Positions 23,113 through 33,121 of a DNA stretch of 64,000 bases are shown here, one piece after another. The stretch comes from Paramecium tetraurelia. Its lineage: Eukaryota; Ciliophora; Oligohymenophorea; Peniculida; Parameciidae. Both the position numbers and the translations under genes were made by a program. The stretch covers positions 1 through 64,000 of the forward strand of contig NW_001799622.1 in assembly GCF_000165425.1 (NCBI RefSeq), in the 5' to 3' direction. The stretch's first letter is position 1; every line of letters begins with the position of its first letter. Below the pieces are notes generated by a model, which saw nothing but the letters and a program-made list of their open reading frames with translations, was not told where the DNA came from and ran no database searches.

Positions 23113-25454
23113 ATGTAAAATAAATTATTAGATAAAGTTTAAGAAGAGAATGCAGCAAACAAAATGAGTAAATTGTTCAAAGGAAACTAGAATGATTATT
23201 ATGTTTCAATGAAGGAGGAGGATGGTCATCAGATTGAATTGAATAAGATATAAAGGAAGAAGGTATTTTTATCAGGCAGTGAAGATGAAGAAGAACGATT
23301 ACCAACGTCAACGCCAATTGTTAATAAAGAAGAAAATAAGTGTAAGATTATTTCTTTGAGCGTAGAAATTCAAGTGTACCAAAACTAAGAGAATAGGAAT
23401 AGCGATATTTTAGATGAGGTACCTACATAAGAGAATATTGATGAATTGAATGGGATGCCATAATTTGAATTATCACCATTAAACATACCAACAGGGAAGA
23501 AGAAAACTAAAACAAAGAAAAACAAATTAAAAAAGAAAAAAGTGAAACATTAAGCATTGCCATTTAATTGGAATACTTATAAATTCTTATTACACTATCC
23601 CTTATAACATTTAAAATTAACTATACTAGTGAATGTATTGATAGTATTATCTGCTGTAGCACAAATGTTATTACCATGGATACTTGGTAGATTGATTGAT
23701 GAAATCACTAAAAATGTGGAATAAGCTCAGCAATCAGGTTCAAATCCTGAAAATAATTAGGGCACTCAGAATGTTGTTATTGATGAAGAATTGCATTCAA
23801 CATTATCAAAATAGTTTCTATATGTTTTGACAGCTTATACAATTTTATCTTTAGTTAGAGCATTCATCAATCAAATTTGGTAAGAAATGATATATAATGA
23901 TATGAGAGAAGATGTCCTAAAGTCCTTCTTATCCTTTGATTTAACATTCTTTCACACTTACAGAAATGGTGAAATAATATCAAGGATGACAAATGATTTG
24001 CAATCAGCTAAATCAGCAGTCAGTGGAAATATTATTTTGCTAATAAGAAATTGTTGTTTGACTATCTTCAATATCATAATCTTATTTGCATTGTCTTGGA
24101 AAGTGACTTTAGCAATTTTAGCCCCAATGCCAATTTTTATTGTTCTGGGAACTATCCATACGAAAATGGCAAAAAAGTTTGAAAAATTAGGTCAAGAATA
24201 TCAAGCCAAACTAACCACTTTGGCAGATGAGATCGTCTCAGGAGTAGTAACAGTAAAGAGTTTCTGTACAGAACAATTCGAAATTAAGAAATTTCACAAA
24301 CAATTAGATTTAAATATTAAATTGGCTCAAAAACGAGGAGTAAATACTGGATGTTATTAAGCATCATCCGCTTTATTCACTTAATTGGGATCCTTGATTG
24401 TTTTATGGTATGGCGGTAAACTGGCAATGAATAGTTCAGCAGAATTATCGGCTGGGTATCACATTATATAATTAAATTTAGTGACTTGACAACCATAATC
24501 TTATACTCTCTATAATTATCTTCATCTAGTTCAGATATTAGCGAATCTTTTGCAAAAATAGTAAGTGCCACTGGAGCATTTGAAGGAGTACTCGATATGC
24601 TCAAATGGGAGTCTCTTGTTAAGGAAGCACCAGATGCAATAGATCATATTACTCCAACAGGAGAAATTTAATTTAAGAATGTTGTATTCTCGTATCCAAA
24701 CTCTTAAGTGTAAGTCTTGAAAGGAATCTCGCTTAAAATTACTAAAGGAGAATATGTTGCATTTGTGGGACCTAGTGGCAGTGGTAAATCAACACTCATG
24801 CATTTATTGGAAAGATTTTATGACCCATAATCAGGCTCAATTTATTTTGATGAAATGAACATCAAATAATTCAAACTCAAAGCATTAAGAAAGGCAATCG
24901 GATTAGTTTCCCAAGATCCTGTTTTATTTGAAGGAACTATAGAAACTAATATAATATATGGAACCGAAAATTATACTAAGGATGATTTTGAATGGGCCAC
25001 TAAAGCAGCAGGAGTTTGGTAATTTGTTTCAGATAAATTCAAATTTCCCCATGGATTTGATACTTTCGTTGGTGAACATGGTTATACTTTAAGTGGAGGA
25101 TAGAAGCAAAGAATTGTAATTGCCAGAGCATTATTAAAAAGACCAAAAATCTTAATCTTTGACGAGGCAACTTCTGCTCTAGATGCTGAAAGTGAATTTC
25201 AAGTTTAATCTGCCATTGATGAATTAATCTAAAAGGGAAGCAAAAACATAACTGTTTTAGTAATCGCTCACAGATTGAGTACGATTGTTAATTGCAATAG
25301 GATTATTGTATTATAAAACGGTGTTGTGGCAGAACAAGGAACGCATTAAGAATTGCTTAATAATCCTGAAGGGATTTACAGACAATTAGTGGAGAGATAA
25401 ATATCAGGAGTTATTGATTCTAAAGATAATGATGGAGATTCAGAAGCTTAATGA
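23113..25454 (+). CDS. ABCB-type half transporter, 771 aa
   Basis: An ATP-driven exporter of the ABCB (TAP/HMT-like) group with one membrane domain and one nucleotide-binding domain. The first 165 residues are charged and Lys-rich ([18 protein letters not shown]). The membrane domain follows, with ICL signature [20 protein letters not shown] near residue 280. The ATPase has Walker [10 protein letters not shown], the Q-loop ([18 protein letters not shown]), ABC signature LSGGQKQR, Walker [13 protein letters not shown] and H-loop VIAHRLSTI. One 26-nt intron (24456-24481) lies between membrane and ATPase domains. Spliced length is 772 codons. An organellar or lysosomal half transporter acting as a dimer is likely. 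The basic N-terminus is not an obvious mitochondrial presequence. Confidence 0.92.
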
Positions 25455-25853
25455 AATGAAATATAAATTGTTATTTTACATTACATAGATATTAATTATT
25501 TTTCTATGAATTAGATCAAATAAATATCATTTAGCACAATAATAAGATTTCTTTTTCACGAAGGTTAATTCATTTTGAGGTTTATTAAAATACTCAAAGA
25601 AGAACTAATCATTTGATAATTTACTAATAAAATGTTTATAGGTATACAAAAGATCAATATCTTGTTGTAGAAATATAAAAGTCATTCCCAACTCAATGAT
25701 TAATTGCATCTATTAAAAATTTAAGAAACTAAAAATGAAATAATATGATTGCTACCAAAATTATCTATAAGATAGTTTGAATTTTTGGAAATTGAAAAAC
25801 CATATAGAAAGTGAAAATTAATCTAAAGTAAGAAGAATACAAAATAATGAAAG
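25455..25853. other. Convergent spacer, no gene seen
   Basis: About 400 AT-rich bases between the 3' ends of the ABC transporter (plus) and the basic coiled-coil gene (minus). No exon chain or structural RNA recognised. Confidence 0.45.
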
Positions 25854-26994
25854 TCAATCTTTAACAATTAACCTTCTCTTAAATACGAGATTACTTTTTT
25901 CATTTGCTAATTATTAAGTTAGCTCTGAATTCTCTTTTCTTTCATTCGTAAAGAAATCCAAGGTCTTTTTTTTTCTTAATGATCTATTAACTTATACACT
26001 CTTTACTCTACCTGTGTCCACTTTAGCCTTAGATTTAGCTATTATATCTTTGGAGTTATAAAATTTTTGCTGATTTTCTAACATTTTCAGTTGTCCCAAT
26101 CTAATCATTTCATCGGAATTCTCGCTCACTTTTTTGGTGATCATCTATTTTAGACCTGTTATTCCTTTTTGACTTTACTTTAAAGTAGTATTTCTTCTGT
26201 TATTTCTCTTAACAGTTTCTGGAGATAAATTCTATAAAGATTCTCAAATTTCATTAAAATTAGAATTAATACCTTGTTTTTCAGCTCTATTTGTTAACCA
26301 TGAGAATGCAACTGATGCAGCATATTTAGTTTATATTTTTTCAATTACTAATTCTTTTCTAGTATTTTCGTCCTGCTATTATTATTCATCTATATTTCCA
26401 TAAGAATGCATTGGATTAAGTACTTCATTGGGTTGATCTGCAGTTTTCAATCCAAAAATTGATTGTTTCTTCATTTTATCAGCAGATTAATTTAATCTTT
26501 GTTTCAGTTTCAGTTTCCTCCTGATTACATTAAAAATTGGCTCTAATCTTTTAGCTTTTAATCTGAGAGCAGCTATTTGCATCTCTTCTTTTCTCTCTAA
26601 AATTTTATCGATAAGCAATATTCTAAAGTTTAGTCTTTTTTAGTTACCGTTCTTCTGCAGAGGATAATTACTTTAGAGATTAAATTATCTATTTTTTATC
26701 ATTGAAATCAGATAGTAAATTATAAGCTTCCTTAACCTTTTAACCTTTAATACCATTTTAAATTGACTTTGTTGGATCATAATTTTTGAGATTGGCTTTT
26801 AATTTCTCATACAACTACCCTCTTTCAGATGTCTTAGGGATAGTTGATATATCTCCTATTCTTGGAGACTCAATTGGAGAGACTTAGGTTGTAATGCTGT
26901 AAGGCGTTGGATTATGTGAATGGACAGTAAAAGCAAGGTGTTTTTGATTTGGACTATAAAGTGGTCTGGATAACAATAATTAATCAAAACTCAT
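25854..26994 (-). CDS. Basic coiled-coil protein, 361 aa, unknown
   Basis: ATG 26994 (MSFDQLLLSRPLYSPNQK) to TGA 25854-25856, with two introns (25 and 30 nt) leaving 362 codons. The N-terminal 60 residues are Ser/Pro-rich, suggesting a disordered segment. The middle is strongly basic and helical (LIDKILERKEEMQIAALRLK; RLEPIFNVIRRKLKLKQRLN). The C-terminus is again Lys/Arg-rich. No domain was recognised. The second intron ends in GAG rather than TAG, so a slightly different splice site is possible. It lies 37 bp downstream of the kinase gene on the same strand. Confidence 0.6.
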
Positions 26995-27031
26995 TTAATT
27001 TTAATAATTACTATATGATAATGCAAATATT

Positions 27032-28705
27032 TCATTCATGGTGGTCTATACTTTATCTCTTCTTCCCGACTTCTTCACTTAAACTTGTTTAAAATTCTTA
27101 GAATGTGATTTCGCCATCACCGTTAGCATCAAAAAATTCAAAGCAGGCTTGTATTTCTTCCTAAGAAATATTTGGTTCAATTCTCTTTAACAATTGTCCC
27201 ATTTCGCTTTTATCTAATCTTTAATCAGCTGATTTGTCAAACTAAATCAATCAAATAAATTTTCACTTTTTTAAATAAATCCAACAAATTGATTTTATAT
27301 TTTTAGATTGATAGTTTTAATTTCTCTATAACATAATTAGCTCTCTCTTCAATGGAACTCTGAGACTTTAATTAATGTGGCAGAATAGACAGTTTTTTAT
27401 GTGATCCACCTCCTCTTTATTATTATTATGGATTAGCATTAGTAACAATCTATTCATTAATAGTATCAATTAATTACTTGATTGTCTTCCAACCACTTTT
27501 TAAATTCCTCAAATTCAATCTAATTATTCCCATCGTCATCAAATTTATTAAATATATATTCAATTTCTTCTCTTGTTATATCTTTATCTACTTTCTATAG
27601 AAATTTCCCCAATTCATTGACATCTAAAGCCTTATCTTTTGACATGTCTAAATCTGCAAACAATTTATGAATGTCAATTTTCTCTTTGCATATCATCTGT
27701 CTGATATCATTAATTAAATATTGAGCCTTGTCTTCCAACTTATTATTTCCCTTGATAAAATCCTAAAAAGAGGAAAGGTCATTAATTACAGAAAAATATT
27801 GACTAATGGCTGGATGTTTGTATATTTCTTCCCAAGATAATCTTTTATTTTCGTCAGCCTGGAGACAACCAATGATCAAATCTTGGGTTTCTTATGAGAC
27901 TTAATTTTTATCGGTTGGAAATTTCAATGGTTAGGTCCTAATATTTTTGAGCAATTCTGCTGGAGATCTGGCTGTCCATGGAGCTATGAGAAAAATTAAA
28001 ATTTAGTATTACTTTTGCCAAATAATGCCTCGTAGAAAATAAAACCTATACTCCATACATCAGTTTTTGAATTGTATCTCTTGTGATCCAAGATCTGAGG
28101 ACTCATGTATAATGGAGTACCAACCATTGAAGCCATCATTGTTTTTTTAAAATTATCAACACATTTTGCAAATCCAAAATCTGCTAGTTTGTAAGTCTTC
28201 GATAATTATTGAGCATACCTGTTTGTCTATCAAAATATTCGCTGGTTTGAGATCTCTATGAATTATACCATTTTTTATAAGTTGAGTAAATCCATTAAGT
28301 ACATCAACTAGGAATTTGATCGCTTCTTTTTCTGGGAGTAACTTTCTTTTTTTGAGAAGTCTAAAATTACGATAGTATAATTTACTCATCGAAATCTCCT
28401 CCATCACAGTATTCTTAAACAATATAATAATTATTGTTGGTTTCCATGACATCTAACAACTAGACGATATTGGGACTTTTTAATTTCTGCATAATTTTAA
28501 TTTCTTAAATCAATCCCTCCCTGAGATAATCATCTCTAAATTGATAAATCATAAATTACGCATTGATTACAGATTTGCTTAACATTTTGATAGCTACTTT
28601 TTCTCCAGTTTTTTCATTTGTTCCTTTAAAAACTTCAGCATAAGATCCCTATCCAATTCTATCTTTCACATTAAAAATATATTTGTCTATTCTTTTATCT
28701 GTCAT
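27032..28705 (-). CDS. ULK-like kinase fused to EF-hands (CDPK layout), 514 aa
   Basis: A Ser/Thr kinase followed by calcium-binding EF-hands, the layout of ciliate and plant CDPKs. Five introns (25, 22, 29, 28 and 25 nt) give 515 codons from ATG 28705. Kinase landmarks are the Gly loop GQGSYAEVF (residues about 17-25), VAIKML, the catalytic loop IIHRDLKPANIL, DFG in KLADFGFAK, and the activation segment end GTPLYMSPQI. The style of the catalytic core (HRDLKPANILI, LYMSPQILDHKRYN) recalls ULK/ATG1 and Aurora-like kinases more than classic CDPKs. Two or three EF-hands follow: DLDMSKDKALDVNELGKFL, FDDDGNNQIEFEEF and FFDANGDGEITFQEF. A calcium-regulated signalling kinase is inferred. Confidence 0.88.
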
Positions 28706-28785
28706 CAAAATTAAATAATTTTTTTGATTAAAAATAAATATAATTACAGCCTGTTAATTGTAATGCAATAATGTACAAAAATATA

Positions 28786-28973
28786 TCACCTAGAACCTCT
28801 AACCTTCTTGGCTGTGTGACTTACAAATGGTATAGCGGGAGATTTATGGAAACAAGCAGCTCCTCCAAAGTGTTTTAATTTTTCTCTAACTCTTGGACAT
28901 CTTTATAAAATAGTTCCTGTTCTTGAAAATTATCACAAGTCCCTATTGTTGGAATATTCATATACAATACCAT
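28786..28973 (-). CDS. Short ambiguous gene upstream of the kinase
   Basis: One frame from ATG 28973 (MVLYMNIPTIGTCDNFQEQE) plus a 26-nt intron with a GTAAGT donor reaches TGA 28786-28788 as a 53-aa protein. Over the same bases another frame, ending at the same TGA, reads HFGGAACFHKSPAIPFVSHT. That frame has more A/T at third positions, which is typical of real exons here, but it lacks a normal start or upstream exon. I could not decide between them, and the true gene may combine both with an upstream exon near 29000-29100. Function unknown. Confidence 0.3.
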
Positions 28974-29354
28974 TTTCCCAAAGAAGTAATATATTTTTAT
29001 TTAATTTATGGTACTAGAATATTATCTCAATCTAAACATTTATTACCATTAATTTGATATACTCCAAATTATTAATAGAGTTCTCAGTATCTAATATAAG
29101 AATTTATAATTGAAAACTCATTATTTTAGGTTGTACTTAATTTCTAGTCATAAAAGTCAAGAAGCTATACAGTGTATAATTTCTTGTGTTTTAGCATCAA
29201 TTTGAATAAGGTTAAATTAGTAAGGATAGGAATCTTAGATATAAGTTAAGAACATTGAAATAGTTAGATCTCAATTGATCAATTGATTCTGCCAATAAAT
29301 TTGAAAATGTTTTGATGAAATAATTATTTATTTTATAAAATTAATTCGTTTTAA

Positions 29355-29865
29355 ATGATTTTAGTACTATTGGTTAATCTAATTTTGGCAACAGGTAAAC
29401 TAAAAAAACATCATTTAAATCATTAAGTGATGTTTAAGAGAGAATCAAATGTTGTTATATTGGATGCTGACAATTTTGATGCTGCTTTAATGAGATTTGA
29501 AGTTTTATTAGTAGATTTCTATGCACCTTGGTGTCCACATTGGTAATGAAACTTTTATAAGTAGTTAAAATTTAATGCCAGAATTTGAAAAAGCAGCTAC
29601 TTAATTCAAAGAATAATAAAGCATAATCACATTAGGCAAGGTGGATTGCACTCACGAATCAGTTCTTTGTGATGAATTCAAGGTTAGGGGTTATCCAACC
29701 CTTAGAATTTTCTATCATGATAGAATATATCATTATCATGGAGACAGAAATGCAGAGGGAATTATCGATTTTATGGAAATGCATTTAGAATAAGAAATTG
29801 AAAAAGAATAAGAACATGAACGAAAAAATTCACAAAAGCACAAATAAGATTAGAACTACCCTTGA
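29355..29865 (+). CDS. Secreted thioredoxin/PDI-like protein, 162 aa
   Basis: ATG 29355 begins with a hydrophobic signal peptide (MILVLLVNLILATG). A single thioredoxin fold follows. The active site APWCPHCQNL (about residues 60-69) is restored only when a 22-nt intron (29543-29564), which interrupts the second Cys codon, is removed. Further family marks are DFYAP, KVDCT, and the cis-Pro loop VRGYPTLRIF. The tail is acidic then Lys/His-rich (EQEIEKEQEHERKNSQKHK) with no KDEL-type retrieval signal. A disulfide oxidoreductase of the secretory pathway is likely. The 3' end is 48 bp from the convergent RING/FHA gene. Confidence 0.88.
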
Positions 29866-29913
29866 ACCATTATTATTATAGCAAAAACAAAGTTAAAACA
29901 TAATCTAACAAAA

Positions 29914-31427
29914 TCATGGTGTATGTTCTTCAAAGTTTTGTAATTCTTATTCAATCTATGCTTGATCTTCATCACCCACTGCATTTCCAATTAAATCTGT
30001 GTCATCTTGTAGCATTTAATCCTCCTACACATTTCCTTTATTTGTGGATGAGATTATCTAAGTTATATACAAATGTGATTATACATTCCAATCTTTCGAA
30101 ACTTAAAAACTAACTACACTTCTTCCCACTTAGATGGCCATATTATTGTTACTGTCAACAGACATCTAAGCAGGATTCTTCAATAAGACTAAAGTTCCAA
30201 ATTTCGATTATTAATCTTCAATCACAAATCCAGCTAGAATTACTAACAGAGCATTTACAATTAATAAATTTGATCAAAGCATGACATCTAGATACTGAAA
30301 TATCTGTAATCCTTACATCCGAATCATGACCTCTGCCCAATTTGATTTGTTATTTTTATGCAAAACTGATTATGTGAGTTCCCTTACTCTTATTGCGTTC
30401 TCGACTTAAGATTTCCAAAGTTATGTATGGTGCATCTGGCTTAGGTATAATAATCGTCTCAAAAATTCGGTCCTGATATCTAATTCTACCTAGAAATCTA
30501 ATATTTCAGATAATTACTCGGAATAATTGCCTTGCAAACTTCGCAATCAAATTATCTCCATTGGAATGAAACTGAAAACTTGGTTGTTTTAGGTGATAAC
30601 TTACTAACTAACCAAGTTTATAGACATTATATATGTATGTATTTGACAGAACCTTAACATTTGCAGCAATCAATCAAGGGATTGTCTTTATTTGTTTGAG
30701 AATCGTTATAGCATATTCGACAGCAAGGCTCTTCTGATTAACTTCTTTTATCGTCTTCCTATGTATTGATATTCATTGTATTTAAGCATTTCTCAGATAC
30801 ATATTTTTACAATTCTGGTTCCATGTTACCTTTGTTTGTATTGTTATTATCAACTGAACATTTGATTTCTCTAATTCTAAATCTCACTCTCCCCAATTTT
30901 ACGTAATCTCCTTCCCTTAAATCATATCCCTTTATTGCTCATTATTATTTCATACTTATCCATCAGATAATTGACTTTTGGTTGATTTTACAACTATCCA
31001 TGGGCAGTTGTCATTCAATCCTTCTTAATCTTCTGCCTTTGAGACCCTTAAACTAGATTCAACCTGATATTTAGAAAATTAACGAGTCAATTTAAGTAAT
31101 TCTATGACATCTGGCTAATTTTAGAATTACTATAACAATAAATGTAATTGCTACTTATAATTCCTCTTTCGTTTAGATTATTTTAATATTTTCTTTTTAA
31201 CGAATTAATCTCACTAATTTAGTTGCGTATATTACTTAATTGGGTGTTTGCTTTTATCTGTCCTTTTATAACATTCTTGTTTTCATAATCAAATAGACCA
31301 TGAGAATCACGATTCCAAGTGAAATGTTTTATTGTTCTTTTTTTATCTATAAACATTCTTACAATGAAACAGGTGAAACTTTGTTTGCATTACGGATATC
31401 ATCTTAACTAGAAACACAATTCCCCAT
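29914..31427 (-). CDS. RING-CH and FHA domain protein, 460 aa
   Basis: Five introns (26, 26, 26, 28 and 25 nt) give 461 codons from ATG 31427 to TGA 29914-29916. The N-terminus MGNCVSSQ fits myristoylation. A segment before residue 220 (WIVVKSTKSQLSDG ... YVKLGRVRFRI) looks like a first FHA-type fold. The centre has a RING-CH (MARCH-type) finger, CRICYNDSQ ... CKCQGSVKYIHIQCLQTW ... CEVC, with the C4HC3 spacing. A clear FHA domain follows: IKLGRGHDSDVRITDISVSR, then FVIEDQQSKFGT. FHA domains bind phosphothreonine, so a phosphorylation-directed ubiquitin ligase anchored at membranes is inferred. The tail is acidic. Confidence 0.82.
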
Positions 31428-31538
31428 TTATTAATTTTATATATTTATATACTTGCAATAAATTTATATATTTACTCTTCCTCATACATTTATGATTATA
31501 TTACTGAAATCGAATTAAATTTATGTAAATAATGACAT

Positions 31539-33095
31539 TCACCCTAACAAACCCTCCTCCCTTATTTTGGTTAATGAGAAATATATATTGATTGCTGATT
31601 AAGTTCTATCTTTTGTTTCCCGAACAAACTTCAATATGAAAAACACACCCAAAATACAGCACCCAGTAAAAACGCCAAAAACAATAGCCAGTCTCTCCTT
31701 GTTGTGTTCAATATCCAAAATAACGAACGCAAATGCTATGAATGTGCAGCTTATCCAGTTACAAAGCACTGCTAAAGACATCCCTTTTTCAGACAAGATA
31801 TCAGCATCGTAAATCTAAAATTATAAATTTTAAGAATACCCATGCCACAGGTCCTAGAGATAATTGGAAGGCCCCAAGATATCCAAATATTGCAAACACA
31901 ATCAAGATTTCAATTGTGGTGTTTGGGTCTTCGGAAAATGAGAAACCAAAGGCAATCGATAGGAAAAAGGTACAAACTATAGTTCCATATAACAAAAGAG
32001 TCCTCCTTCCAAACTTCTATAATAAGCTAATAGCCAAAAAACTAAATATGATATTGATTAACCCAACTGCCACATTAGCCCAATTAATTTTTGTCTCATT
32101 ATTATTGAGAATCTAATATATTCCTGCATTAAATAATTACGGATGAAAATATGGTTTTAGAAAAAAACATAATCGCATTTATTCCTGAAAATTGCTACAA
32201 AACTTAGAGTCCACAGCCAATTAATAAACGCTTTCTTTAACTATAATTCATAATCAGATCCCTATAGGTTTCTTTCTAAAGTTTCTTCTATTCAATAACT
32301 GACTTGATCTTCTCTAAGACAAAATCAACTTTTTCTCTTAAATAATATCTCTCCACAATTTATTTTGCCTACTTAACAACTCAAATACCTCTATGAGTTG
32401 ATTTTTTTGGACATAGTAAGATGGTGGCTCATTTTTAAATACAAAAATCAATAATAAAGTCCTAAGTAAACAAAATATAAGCGGCAATTCCAAAAACAAT
32501 CTAAAAACATTATCATTTTATGATTCTTCTTCAATGTCACTGGTTTTGTAAAAACTAAAATTCAAAATGAAGAATACAAAGCTGAAATAAGTCCTATCAA
32601 CACTCCTATGTTAATTGTAAGTTAATTCATTGCTCCTAGTGATCCAGATAATCTATTAGGTGAAAACTCTTTAATATATAATGGAATTAGTGAAGAATTT
32701 AGTCCTACGCAAAAACCAATAAAAATTCGAGCAAGGTAAAACCAATAAATATTGGGTATTATTTCAAGTACTACGCCAATTATTCCAATGAAATCAGTAA
32801 TCATAAAAGATTTTCTTATACTAAATTATTGTAGCAAGTTCCCTGAAAGAATTGCTCCTGCTCCTGCGGATAAAGTGAAAATAGCTAGTTACTATATTTA
32901 AATTGCGATACCTCCAACCAGAGCTTTGAGTAGGTTTTGAGTAGAGACATCATATTCATAAATTAGATAATAAATGGGGTAAAAATTTGAGGCTGAATTT
33001 AGATAGGAAATAGAATATCCAAAAAATAGAGAACCCAGAACTGCATTGACGACTAGCAACACAAATGGCAAGGCTGATTTGTATGGAATATCCAT
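31539..33095 (-). CDS. MFS sugar-porter-like transporter, 486 aa
   Basis: Four introns (23, 20, 28 and 25 nt) yield 487 codons. The protein is a multi-pass membrane protein of sugar-porter type: FFGYSISYLNSA in the first helix, YLARIFIGFCVGLNSSLIPL then YIKEFSPNRLSGSLGAMNQL (the PESPR-like loop after helix 4), LQQFSGINAIMFFS in helix 7, and LGPVAWIYDADILSEK before helix 11. It probably moves hexoses or polyols across the cell or vacuole membrane. ATG 33095 was chosen because MDIPYK directly precedes the first helix. An in-frame ATG at 33125 would overlap the end of LIG4. Only 26 bp separate it from LIG4 upstream on the same strand. Confidence 0.85.
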
Positions 33096-33121
33096 AATTA
33101 AAAAAATAATAATATTAAAAA

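Noticed and set aside
31742-32116. Plus-strand 124-codon frame
   Set aside because: Antisense to the MFS transporter. The transporter motifs are on the minus strand.
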